From Ipomoea triloba (taxonomy: Eukaryota > Streptophyta > Magnoliopsida > Solanales > Convolvulaceae), in contig NC_044917.1 of NCBI RefSeq assembly GCF_003576645.1, forward strand, positions 1,554,139-1,618,138: a stretch of 64,000 nt of DNA. Reading direction: 5' to 3'. Made by a program: the position numbers and the translations under genes. This document shows, piece by piece, positions 34,012-46,685 of the stretch; the first letter of the stretch is position 1, and each line of letters begins with the position of its first letter. Below the pieces are notes generated by a model. The model did not search any database, was not told the DNA's origin, and saw only the letters and a list, made by a program, of their open reading frames with translations.

Positions 34012-37000
34012 TCATTCTTCTGCATGGCATACAAAAACTTGGCAATCAGCTTCTATGCAGAACAATCAAAAGGTGTTCGGTGTAATGTAAGAGCTTCAAT
34101 CAAAATGTTTTCATATATTGCACTATATGGCGTGGGTAGTTTGAAGAGAATGTGGTTGCAATGGAAGATTCGGTTTTTGTTCTTTTCTTTTTCAGTTGTT
34201 TGCGTAGAGAGAATGGAAATAGTTCGAGATATGCCTTACCTTCACCGGAAAGCTGTTCAAATCTAGCGACTATGTGTTTCCCATAGGTGTATTTCCTCAA
34301 AGCGGGAAGATGAACTTTGATTCGGCTCAGTAAAACTTCGCACTGCTTATCATTGCTAATATCGATAATCTTCTGAACCACATAATTTGCAAACTGATCC
34401 TTCATCATAGCCTACAGTGGGCAAGTTGAACAATGAGGCCGAGATGAAACCACAAATTGCATGAAAAAAAAAAAAAACACACTCGAGGAGAAGAGAAGAA
34501 AAAGATGAAGGGCTACAAGTCTCTTACTAGCAAACTGTCATTTCCGTCAGACTGGGCAAGAATCTCATCAATCAAGAGCTCCCGTTCGGCAGCATCACCG
34601 TGCTCCAAGCACTTTTCAATAACATTTGATGCGTATTTATGTTGACTCAACTGCACAACTTTCCCGCTCAACTTGCCAATAATCTGCTTTCTTTCGTGTG
34701 GTTTCCCCCTCTCCAAAACATGCTGCAGAATACAGTCAGTTCAAAAATACTTCATATCAGCAACAAACCCCGAAATCACCTTCAATTTTAGCTTGCTTAA
34801 CCGACTTTGAGGTAAACTCATACCTTAATGTTGTCCTCACTCCAAATCCTATTTGAAGATACTCTACGATTTTTGAGAATATGTCTCTACTTATTTGCTA
34901 ATTTTCGTATCTCTCAGACTTCTAGCAATTTTTGTTTTGTTTTTTCGTTATTGCTTTTCGTATCGTCCTTTGACATTATCTCCCGTGATTGTTGGATACA
35001 TTGTTGAAAGCCAAGAAGCTTATAGTTTGATGCCATTTAAATTCAAAACAAACACACACCTGAGTGACATAATTGCCATATTGATCCTGGGCGAGAACAT
35101 ATGCGGATTCCAAGATTTCGTCCACTATACATTGACTTTGTGAGTCATCTGAACAGTGCTCCAACACTCTCTTTAGAAATCAATGCAGATAAGAGGAGTT
35201 AAATAGCATGCACAATAAGATAAAAAAACGTTTTCATTTTTTAAAAAATAGAGTAAATAAAAGCACCTGGATAACTCGGCAGCCATAGGGATGGGTAGAC
35301 AGTGTAGCAACTTGGTCTTGGAAAGCAGATATAATAAATTCGATACTTTCTGTTGGAACACATTCAATGCATTTCTGTATGACATGATTTCCGTTTTGAT
35401 CTCGTACACATGTCATCACATGCCCATCAAGTTCATGAACTAATTCGGTCTTCTGGTCAATATCAATTACTTCAAGGGCCTATGACGAAGAACCAACCAA
35501 TCAAGAGCACCATAAGTGGAGTGCAATATTCAATATAAACTAATTAATAAGATCGAAGAAAGACGGGGCAGGTATTTTGATCAGAAGAGGATGGCGGGTA
35601 TCTATTTGCGGGAACCCAAGGAGCAATTGGGGAAAATCCAAAAATGTAAAGTAATACCTTCTGAATAACACGGCAGCCATACATTTGCAAACTTAAAGGT
35701 AGCATCTTCCCTGTTAACTGGCAAGCCAGCTCCTTTCTTTGCTCGTGACTCCCGTGCTCAAAGAACTGAACCATTATGCACATATCAAACAGTTATAGAC
35801 TATATGTATTGTGAAAGGAGATATCAAACTCGAAAAAATTCAGAACCTAAATGCCAACCTTCTGAATAACATAGTTCCCAAAGACGTCGGTCATTAGCTT
35901 TGAAGCATGTGGAAGAACTTCTGTGAAAACGGAAGCCTTCTCTTCAGCACTACAGCTCTCTAACTTCTGCTGTATGAATCGACTCCCATGTTGATCAACA
36001 CTGAGGATAAATAAGTATTAAAGGTATTGCAGACGGCTTAGAAACGAATATCAGTTATCTTTGAGATCTGTGGCAAAGAAGTTTGGAACAGATTAACTAC
36101 CTGAATTCAACAATTCGGCCAGCAATATCAGAGAGGTCAATTTTCCGAGCATTATTTGCTTTTAGTTCATCAAGAAATGAATGCTTTTTAGGTTCATTGA
36201 AGTTGTCAGATCCTCTTTGCCCTTGCCAACCAGAATAAACTCCAGCGTTTCTGCTAGATCCTTGCGAATATCTTCCTTCACTTCTCCTTCCAAAAGGAAA
36301 TGCTCCTCCTATCGGGGATCCCGGCAGTACAGGACTACCAAGAGGAGATGCTGGAAACTGTGGCATGAACCCCAGGGCGGTAGGGCTTCCGTAGTAACTG
36401 TTATTAGATACTCCCATTTTCCTTGGACTTGGTGTGCTCAGACTTCCGTTATGATGAGGCTGAAATTTCTGATCACCAAAGTAAGAAGCAACAGTTGGGT
36501 CTTTTTGTGCAGCATATGGATCAGCGGGGCCTCCAACCAAACTTGAAGGAAAACGAACAAATTGTCCCGGAGCATTGAACGCATCGTCAACAGGATGCTG
36601 AAAGTACTGCATCTGGAAATGATCGGGGAGGGAAGGATGCATCATTAATCCATGCTGTCCATAAAATTTGTTTACATGCTGAAAATCACCCAACTGTTGA
36701 ACGTCCCTAGTTGAAAGTCCACCCGTTTGACCACTAATGCTTTGTCCTGGATTGACATCGAACTGCATAGGAATACTATTATGAGACGGATATCCAGGCA
36801 TGTAGGGAGGAAGAAATGTGGAACCCACCGCATAACCCCCCATGCTATATTGAGGACTGTATAAGCCAGATGAATTCAAGTTAGCATAATATGGGCTTCC
36901 CGGAGACATATAGGCAGTAGCAGCTGCGTATAATGGAGGTGCCAGTCCAGAAGCTTGTGGAACTGTTTGCACCTCAACTGAGGAGAAACGAGGGTGACTT

Positions 37001-38756
37001 TGGCCCTTTTCCAAACTATTGCGCATTTCATTCACTCCATGGACAGGTATTTGAACTTGTAGGCCACTAACTTGGTAACCCGTGTTTCGCTGAGAGTGAG
37101 GATGTTGTGGCACTGGTTCATTTTGGTTACTGGAACTTCCATCTTCCTTACTCTCCGCCATTGCAGGTTTCTTGGAAACACCCGACACTGTGCCACCACT
37201 TCTCAAGCGTCGATCACCACCTGTTTCTTTATTGTTTTCTCTAGAACATGGTTTTCCTAACGTTTCAAGATATGATGTCTCTCCAAAAGAGAGAATTGAA
37301 GAATTGTTAGCTGCAGCTGCACTATGCCCAGTTAAAGCTTCGTTACAAGAATCTGAACCCGTGTCAGGCAACTTCGGAATATCAAGAGAAAGATTTTCCA
37401 GGCCAAGTGCTTGAATATCACATTTCGTTGGTTCCTCCACAGCAACGTGGCCCGATAAACGAGACTGACTATAAAGTGGTGGAGTGCGTGCGAAATCATC
37501 CTATGAATAAATTTAGAAAAAACTAAAAACATCAGGAATTATGGAGAAATCTCAATTCACAAGGCACTTTAGACTGAGTAGTAAACACAATAATGCAAAT
37601 ATCTTAACTCTCATGGTTCTATAGACTAAGTTGCAAACAAAATGAAAATCATGGGAACACTATCAAATCCAAAGCTACTAATAGCACGTTCATGGTTCAT
37701 ATCCCCACTAGCCCACCCCAATAGGTAAAAAGAAACAAGGAAAAAAAAAAGACCAGAAACTTTCCCATTGATACAAAAAGCTTATATTTCAAAGAGACAA
37801 GGAACTGAGGAAGTAAGAAAATCTATCCGGGAGAAGAAATGCAGAAAAAATTAAACTAATTATATATGACTACTTCCCAGGCTTAAATATCCAAAAAAAA
37901 AAAAAAAAAAAAAAAATCTGTATTCCATGGAAAGTATCAAACATTAATAATTTCATTAAGCCTTGTCTGATGTAAGGGTTACATCAAACCATTGCCAGTT
38001 AAAGTTTTGAGAAGATAAAGTGCAATAGGGCAAATGAACATGGGATGCCAACAGGAAGATAAAAACGAGAAGTTAATAATAGTGGAGAAGCATTACTAAG
38101 TTCAATACCTGAATTAAATCAACCAAACTTTTACGCCGACCAATCAAAGTACCTATGTTCTGTCCAGTCAAATCTGCAGTTCTACTCTCTGACAAGTTAT
38201 CTAAAGCATTCGGTGTTGAATTTTCATCCTCAGGCTCTTCGATATGAGTTGAAAGAGAGCCTCTAGGAAAGTGCACCAACCTATCGCCACTGTCACCAGA
38301 AGATGTGAATTTGTAGCTATCTTTCGTAGCCCCTACATGGTGTGCAAGATGCCTATTCTCCCTTGAGATTATAGGTGGAGGAAGCCTAGGGTTCAAGTTG
38401 ACATTTGAAGAATAGTACGCGAAATATGATGGATCGGACCGTATTTGTTCCTCAGACTGACAGCTCAGTAGAGCACTGTCTAAATTCGTTGAACCTAAAT
38501 CCCAACCTCCTGTTTGCTGATATATCAGGTTCCCGAATGCTGCAAATGAACCTTCCATACTAGGAGGCGCACTGCCACTACGATTAGGAACCTTGTTTCT
38601 GTTATCACCCTGAACTTTATGCCCTTTTAGGAGCAACCCCAACTCATCTACAGCCATTTCATTCATAGGCTGTGCATATGGCACATCATCCTTAGAAGAA
38701 CCCCACTGCTCGGGTCTCCTACTCTCCACTATTCTCATGGGGTTTTCAGTTGCCAT
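34012..38756 (-). CDS. Pumilio/PUF-domain RNA-binding protein (APUM5-like)
   Basis: Minus-strand exons 38109-38756, 36101-37500, 35859-36000, 35658-35765, 35267-35479, 35060-35170, 34528-34722, 34240-34411 and 34012-34052 join in frame, 1,009 aa. The long N-terminal half is low-complexity, rich in Ser, Gln, Pro, Gly and Tyr ([33 protein letters not shown]). The C-terminal third is eight PUF repeats starting about residue 680, for example [83 protein letters not shown] and [11 protein letters not shown]. The repeats read UGUA-containing RNA and repress or destabilise mRNA. The last exon encodes only a short tail ending CHAEE. A 698-bp 5' UTR intron (38841-39538) is supported by a GTGAGG donor and a TTTGCAG acceptor. 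Confidence 0.92.
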
Positions 38757-38840
38757 GCTGCTCAGCGAATACAAAACTTCCCTTCAGCAATATCAAATTT
38801 CTAGCCAAGGCCCTTCATCAACATCAGGTCGCCAGTGAGT

Positions 38841-39538
38841 CTGCAAAGAAGAATAACCGAGTTGATTAACACTTCCCTTAAAAATATAAAAGTAACAACC
38901 TGCAAATACAGAAACATGTGATAACTTGGGGCCTTCGGCTGTCAGACACAGATTATTAATTGCTACTCAGCAAATTCCCATTTACAAAAATCCAAAGCAG
39001 GAAAACCCACCATTCTTTTGTCCAACATCCTAAGTTACACAACATAAATACTAAATTTAGAGCTTCTTTATTACGCAGTAAATAACACCAAAACAATCCC
39101 AACAACACACCATATGTGCCGCTACCCACACTTTTCCAAATTCATAAGTATAATACAACAACAAAAAAGTCAAAAAAACAAACCATTCCCAGAAAGAACA
39201 GAATCCTTAAGCTTCCCAGAAGATAAACCTTACACCCCATGAAAAACACCAAAAAAATCAAAGGGATTTCATTTCTCCCCAGCCCAGAACTTAGCGAAAT
39301 TCAAAACAAACCAACTTTCATAAGGCACCAACATGTATCCTTTTATCATACTAGTCACCACTGAAATAAACACCGCAAGCAAAAACCCCAAGACTTGACA
39401 CGCAGAGCCAAAAGCAAGAACATTTAAGAGCAAAAAACAGAGCCAAAGAACAGAACATGAGATACAAGATCAAAGGGTAATCAAAGCAGCAAACTTTACT
39501 GCACAAACGATTGATTGCAGGGTCTTTCAAGGCCTCAC
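38841..39538 (-). other. 5' UTR intron of the Pumilio gene
   Basis: On the minus strand the sequence reads GACGTCAGCTTCTGAG then GTGAGG (donor at 39538) and ends CTTCTTTGCAG at 38841, followed by leader and the ATG at 38756. Long 5' UTR introns are common in plant regulatory genes. Inferred from splice signals only. Confidence 0.55.
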
Positions 39539-40276
39539 CTCAGAAGCTGACGTCCCCCGACCAAAGTCTGAAGCTCGACGCCGCCTGCGACGATGGCCGA
39601 TGATAATCAAGCCGTACGATCAATTCAATCCGTCAACAGATTTCCAGAGCCCAGCATAGAGAAGAATATGAAAGAGAAAGGGACAGAGCTTTCTTGTTTC
39701 TTTAGGAGAAGTAGACGACTAGAGAGAGAGAGGAGGAGAGAGAGTATAGAGATACAGCATACAGATGTCGCTTGCATAAACCACCATAGTGTAGACATTG
39801 GGTTCCAAATTATATGCTTTTTTATCCATAAATGAATTAAAAAACTTTTTTATTAATTACAGTTTTTTTTTGCTATGTAATTCCATTTTCATGATCCTCT
39901 TCTTTGTTGACTTTACTGTACTGGTAACGAATTTGGGTAATCATGAATTAGTGCTAGATTCTCATACACCTAATTCTCCTATCTCCCTTTGACAATATGG
40001 ATAATGGCATGTTGGAATATCTTTAGATAGGATGAGGAAACAGCCAAACATTGAATGCAAATGTATGATCATGTTAGGCCAAATTTTATCGTTTTGATAT
40101 ATGTAATTTGATTGACTCATAAAGGTATTTAATTTAATATTACAACATTTTTCATTTTTATTTGTCTGTAATTAATGAATTGAGTTGACACTAAAATTAA
40201 ATAATATTTATAAAAAAAAATGCGAAATGTTGTTTTTTAAAAATTTTGTATCACTTAACTTGCTTGACTTATAATT

Positions 40277-40399
40277 TTTTTTTGAATACTAGTATCTCTA
40301 TTACTTTCTCAACCTATTGAAGCACAAGAGTCAGTATTAGGCTCAAACCCACCACCTCCGGTATAAATGGAAGGGTTTGATGCCACTGGACCTTTTGGT
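40277..40399 (-). mobile_element. tRNA-derived SINE (Au-like), minus orientation, with 16-bp target duplication
   Basis: A T-rich start (poly-A tail on the minus strand) is followed on the minus strand by AGGTCCAGTGGCATC (A-box-like) and GGTGGGTTTGAGCCT (B-box-like). It is flanked by identical 16-bp repeats TGCTTGACTTATAATT at 40261-40276 and 40400-40415. The exact duplication and polarity make this a clear, fairly recent SINE insertion. Confidence 0.88.
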
Positions 40400-43300
40400 T
40401 GCTTGACTTATAATTAGTTTCATAGTTTTCATATTTATTGAGTGAGTTGACCATTGCTATAGCAAGTTAGTCAAATAAAGGTACATGCAAGTTCTTGTTA
40501 ATATTGTATTAAAAAAAATGTTATGCATACAATATTGTTTAGAGCTGGTTGAGTTTTGGAACAAGTTTTTTTTCTTTCTTTCTTTCTTTTCTTTTTGGTT
40601 CATGGTGTATGTAAAATGTAAATAAAATGGAAATAAAAAATAATAATATATAAATTTGGGTGGTTCTAATCGTCCAGTAGACATGTCGCACCCGTTAAGC
40701 AACAAGTGTGCACACAATTGCCACTTTAATTTTTTTTTACAACTTAACTTCTCTCTCGTCTACGATATTAATTCATCCATCTTCCAACACACACACAACC
40801 CTCAAAAAACATACATTGACTCTTTAATTTATAAGTTAATTGTTGATTTAACCATTGACTACGGTAACATTTGAATATGAGTAATATCACATACTTCTAA
40901 TATTCACCTCGTGGTTGGTAAGCTAATTCATAAATAATTAAATACTTAATGAAAATTAAAGAAAAAATATTACCATATTAGAACATGAACTTAGGAGAAT
41001 AGGAGGGGAAAATAGTACTCCGTACTACGTATTATTCTTTTCAAATTTGATATATAATTTATAAGTTGTTCACACTTTACCACTTGCAACGTTACTTTGT
41101 GAATCAAATTCATACACAAAGTTTAACATTTACAGGAAAAATTATTGAGAGAAAATAATATATTTTAATTATTTAGTTTCCTGTTAGTTGTTACCCCTTT
41201 CTTCTTTACCCACTCCATCAAAACTGTTTCCTCATTGTAAGCAGTATCCAATAATATCATGATCATCGTACTGGCTGTCTAGTGTCTACATAGTATGGGA
41301 TCTAGGGTTTTGAAAAAGATGAAATGTTATTATTATTATTATTATTTTTATTATTATTGATGAGTGATATGATGATGAAAATTTGTAGTCATTACTTAAA
41401 AGTATGAATTAAATAATTTTCATTTGTATTAAGAAAATATTGTATGACAGACTTAATCGAAAGTGAAGCGACAAGACTTTCACATGAGAATCATGTTTCG
41501 TCCATTCGACAAGTGTCCGGATAATTGTTGAAGTTAATAATGATTAGGAATTATGCTTGTGAATTGATGCGATTGTTGATCCTAAAAATGACGGGTAAGT
41601 ACTATTGGTTGACAGTGTCAACTTTCAGAATTACTATGTATATAATGAGTGGGGTTATGTTTGGTGACACAAATCACCTACCTCAAACCATACGCTATTT
41701 AATACTATATACAGTTTTAAAGCACACTAATCTTGTCCCAAAAGATGGATTATTCTCCAATTCTAAGAACTATTCATGTCCCCTTGATAGAGCATTTAGT
41801 AGAATATAAATCATGATAATTAGTGACTAAATAGACAGGATCAAATATTGGTGCACACAAAAATCTGTCAACTCTTGACATAATCTTTACATTGTTGTTG
41901 TCCGGCGTTTCAAATCTTGGCCTCTTACTCTAAATATTGTTCCATCCCATGCATTAATATCAGGCTACCAAAAGTAATGTCAATCGTTATATTCTCGCTA
42001 ATATCATCTCAGTCGAATCTGTAACACAAAATCTTTCGTTTAGTTCTTTTGTACAATGACGGTAAGAGAAGGTTAGTCAACAACAACAAAAACAATACTC
42101 CAATCCGTACTTAATTAGTACTGCATGCAATGCTAGAAGCAATAGTTGGCTTGTTCTACCTCCAGATATACATCTTGTCGAAGACTTATGAATCAAAGTT
42201 GGGTCGGCTCTTTGATGCATATTCATGAGGTTGGATGACGTTTTGACATAAATTTAGCATTCGGGATTCCAAATTTCCAATACTTTTAGATCCTTATGGT
42301 GAAATCAGGCATATCCTTTAAGAGGACATAGTCGGGGTAAATTTTTTTAGAGTTTATGTAATTTCAAAGCCTATCTAATGCTTTTTTTAAGAGAATAAAC
42401 TATTCATAAAACTTGTATGAAACATATTTTAAATATGTGATATTTTTAAACAAAAATATATCATTTTTAATTTTTGTTAACTTATTTTTATTATGGTTTA
42501 ATCGAATGAAATTAAGATTCTAAAAACATAATAAATGTGAATGAAGGTTATACCCCTCATTTATGTCCGTTTTTTCCGTTAAGTTTTTTTGTACATTATG
42601 CTATAAAAGTTGTACTACATAATATTTTGGACAAGTATACCCCTACCGTTATAACTTTCATTATCTTTTTCACTATTATTACTAAGCACATGCATCCACC
42701 ATATATTTTCTTATCTTCTTCAATAATAATAATAATATATACACATTAAATATTAGAGTTATATGTTAGTTATTTTTTAAAATATAAATATCCAATTTAT
42801 AAAAATATTTTACATTATTATTATTATTATTATTTAGTATATTAAAATTTAAATAAATTTAAAATTTTAATACAAAATACTAATATTTGGCACCTATTTT
42901 TTGCGCATCGCGCATAAGAAAAACTAGTATAAACTATAAATGTTGATGTAAAGATTAACATTACCATCGAGAGTGGGAATTATACCAAAAAGAGGAATTA
43001 TTTCTTTTGTTTTTTTGGATGATTAAGAAATCTGCAACCATTAATCGAAAGTATACTTAAGGTAAATTATACTATTGTATAATAATTTACAAATTATAAA
43101 AAAGATAAATTGTATTAGAGAAATTTTGTACAATAGACTCGATTGAAATGATATTGACAAAATTTGAGTTCGTAATATTTTGATACGAAAATCATGTTTC
43201 GCTTATTCGTCTATCTAGTAAAGGCAAAAAAAAAAAAAAAAGGCGTATTGAAAGGCAGCATGGTGCACGGATGTGACAAATTTGGGACCGATCGATTCCG

Positions 43301-43450
43301 GACATTTTATGGTCAAATTATCTTTTAGAGCTTCAGCCATTTCGTCAGTATTATATTACTCCGTATTGTATTATGTTACAAACTCCTATTGGTTCCACTC
43401 CAAGTAATTTCACTTTTTTTATTTTTCATTTATAAATTATAATTTTTTCA

Positions 43451-43557
43451 CAATTTTTTTTTTTTTTTGAGTACTAGCTCAGGCTCAAACCCACTCTCAT
43501 CATCCATGTGGAAGTGTATACCGGGACATGGGTGCCACTAGACCACAAGGTCTTTGG
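43451..43557 (-). mobile_element. SINE of the same family as 40277-40399
   Basis: A T-run is followed by GAGTACTAGCTCAGGCTCAAA, with CCCACTCTCATCATCCATG and GGGTGCCACTAGACCACAAG downstream, all parallel to the SINE at 40277. I could not find target duplications, so the ends are approximate. Confidence 0.7.
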
Positions 43558-44684
43558 CTACTACTTAATTATTAATCTCATTAAATTTGTATGGAGTATT
43601 ATCTAACTTTTTAATTTAAAATATTCAAAATGTCTTTACATTTGTTTTGTATTAAATTTTATGGTTTAGTGTGTTAGAGCATTTGATACATTTTAAAGTT
43701 GAAGTAGTTAATTTATATAGTTATAAATGTATTTTTTTAATTAAAATATAAAGCACATTTTTGTATAGCAGTTAGATGTTTTTTTTTGGCACACGCTATC
43801 TAATATTGTTAAATTAATATGAATTTAGCCCAAGTCACCATCACTTTGTGCTCAATTGGTATCTCTGTGGTTCTCCTTGAGAGAAGGTCACAGAATAGAG
43901 AAATTATATAACATATACTACCTTGTAATAGAGTTAATAGTACTAAAAACAAAAATTAAATTACGCACAAATCACCCCCATAATGTTTGATCGGACCTCT
44001 AATCGTATAATTGCATAATCAATTCACTTACGATGTATTGAGTTATTCATTAACAATTAAGATAGACTAGTTGATTGCCACCTTAACATCTAATTTAGCC
44101 CGTATAGGTAACTCAGTTGGTTACTAGTTGTAAATTATGGACAATAACATATGAATTTGTCACCCATGAACCAAACAAGCTACCCGTACAGACAAAATAT
44201 GACACGGGCAAAATATGACAGATCTGAGTATCTGATATTAAGGGGATGTGTATGTGTATGTTGCAATGAATGATATCTCACATCAAGCATTTATGACATA
44301 GCACCCCTTAAGCTGATTCAGAATGTCCACAACCTGCCTCCTCTTTAAGGTCATTTACATTGCTACCAACTGATGTCTAAAATGAATGCATGCAAAATAC
44401 GCCCAGATCAAGTGGTTCAATAGAAATCTGAAGTTTTTTTCAGAACACTGACAAAACAGATTCTGATTTTCAAGAGATGAATTCTTTCTAAATTGCTGAT
44501 ACAAGCTGAAATAGGAACAGTGATGCCACTAACAACTAGTTAAAGTTATGTCAATGTTGGACAAACCTATCAATCCGGTTAACGCATTTACAGAGACAAG
44601 ATTGATGCTGTTCTATCCCGAGAGAGCTTGTAAGCAGCTTAGCACGTAAAAGAGCAGAATACCTCGGCCACCAGTCTTTGAAGC

Positions 44685-46685
44685 TTAACAAGGAAATAGG
44701 AGGACAGCGGGATCCCTTTGCAACTTTCCATCAGACACGTCGAGCTTTTTCATCTTTCCCTCGCACCAGAATAACTGTTCCTTGGTAATTTTTTCCATTC
44801 TCAGAACCCTTGCCATGACTTTGACATCAATTAGGCCAAGCAACAAGTCAACATCTACTGGCGTGGTAGGCCATGATTGATTTTTCCAGTTCTTGGTTCT
44901 TTTACGCTGGTCCTTCAGTTTAATGGTTTTCTGCATATTAAAGGCAAATTAAAGATTAATCTAAAGAGAGTATCAAACTATGGCTGTGTGTAATATTCTT
45001 CTGTTAAAAGGTGCATTTTCCCACAAGACACTATGGTGAGAAGAAAGATGAGCAATTACTTTCTCGAGGGACGACTGTATCTGCTGAAGGGGTGTAGCCA
45101 TTTGGTTCTGACCACCTAATAGTGCACGGATACCACCTGTTTTTTTCTTGTCCATTTTCAGGAATTGACGAAAAGTCAGAATCGAACTTTCAATTATTTT
45201 AATTAGTTCAGGTGCTAGAACTAGAAACTCTTCTTCTTCGCTCTTTTTCTGATCAGAACCTGGAATTTGCGCACGAGTTTGTTTAGCAAAATATGCAAGA
45301 CGATTTTCAGAAATTTAAATATTCAGCAAACTTAAATCTCATATGGAAACAGAGTGAAAATATTTAACATCAGAACCTTGTTACGAATGAAGTTTTATAC
45401 CTTGAACTTTAGGGACCTGAAGTAGTTTACTCAATGAATTCCTTGTACGGGCATAAATTTCTGGCCTCAAACCTTGGTCAAATGGTTCATTTTCAATAAA
45501 CCTTTGTAGCAAAACCAGGAATTGCTGAAACTGCTGGGCGCTATGGTTGTAAGATGTGGCACTTTCAGGCTGGCAGGATATCTTCTGGCTCAACTGTGTG
45601 TACTGGCAGTGAAGTATCTCCCAAGTCAAGCATACTTGAGCTACATAAGCTGTTTCAAGATCATGGTAAGGGTCACTTCCTGACTGGTGCAGGTGCTCAG
45701 TTTCATCTTCGGGTTCGTCCATTTTCTTCAAGGAAAGACAACGAAAGGGTGATGCTAGCTTTTTAGACGCTGATTTTGGAGATGGAGTGGAAGGAACATG
45801 AGAACCTGCAACATTTTAATCTAAAATATTAAGACATGAAGGGCATTTCTCATCTTGAGATAAATTTAATGGAGTTAACTCTCGATAGTAGCCTTATAGG
45901 ACCTTCATAATTTTAACTGGATTGTAAGTGGTTGTACAATTCAGAAACAATCTAATTTTCATCTCATAAAGTTCCTCTAGCTAATAGTAATTTGTCATTT
46001 TAATACAATGTATAAAATAATTGTAAAATTATTGATGATTTCCGCTCTTTTTTATGACAACTATAAGCAAAGAATTGTTGAAATCTTGACTGCATCTTAA
46101 GTTGTTCCAACTTTCTAGTACACACAAACAAACAATTAGAGATCACACAAGATGTAAAGCGGCATTCTATTTCACAATCATTTCAAATGAGCAACTAAAA
46201 GATGCATTCGAGAGTCGAGACATTAAAATGTTACCAAATTCACGCAGCTGCTGATCATGCAGTCGATCAAAAAATAGCATCCGTTCACAGTATTTGTCAT
46301 ATACAGCATCAAATCCAGACCAAAACTGTCTTCCTTCAGCTTCTACATCCCTCCATTGATTAAGGTTGCTCTCCGTGTCGTCTTGCTCTTCATCATCATC
46401 ATCATCGTCTTCCTCCCCGTCCTCCGGGGATGCCTCTTCAGGAATCAAAACCATGAAACTGTTTCTTCTGAGTTCCTTCAACCTCCTCTTCACTTCATTC
46501 GTGATAAAATCATCGTCATCATCCTCCGCTTCAACATTGTTAGAATCAACCTGCGCTGGTTTACCCAATTCCTGACCGCCCTCATTCTTACGCTCTTCTG
46601 GATGAGGCACGGGTTTCTCATCAGTGCCAGTTTCTGGTTTCGGTTTGTGAGCTTTCCTGAACTTCTTAGCTTTCAAGAAATCCAT
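44685..46685 (-). CDS. DUF1666 family protein
   Basis: Minus-strand exons 46235-46685, 45401-45805, 45060-45259 and 44685-44930 join in frame, 433 aa. The N-terminus (MDFLKAKKFRKAHK) is followed by an acidic run (GEEDDDDDDEEQDD) and then the conserved block NQWRDVEAEGRQFWSGFDAV, DPYHDLETAYVAQVCLTWEI and LHCQYTQLSQ. Next come QQFQQFLVLLQRFIENEPF, RTRNSLSKLLQVPKVQ and the C-terminal signature RVLRMEKITKEQLFWCEGKM ending in RDPAVLLFPC. This is DUF1666, a plant family without a proven biochemical role. Some members are predicted membrane proteins, but I see no clear helix here. The gene lies beside the Pumilio gene, in the same order I recall for At3g20250-At3g20260. Confidence 0.87.

Larger units (their letters stand above)
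39600..44684. other. 5-kb AT-rich spacer with SINEs
   Basis: Upstream of the Pumilio gene, downstream of the DUF1666 gene. No protein-coding content was recognised: the open frames are short, low-complexity and unlike any family. It contains two SINEs (40277-40399 and about 43451-43557), an ATT microsatellite near 41,327-41,357, and many A/T homopolymers. Confidence 0.5.

Noticed and set aside
44100..44130. tRNA gene (TAACTCAGTTGGT resembles an A box)
   Set aside because: No B box or cloverleaf follows. At most it is a SINE remnant.
39593..44680. Several 60-95 codon open frames as genes
   Set aside because: No family resemblance, AT-driven composition and no splice partners.
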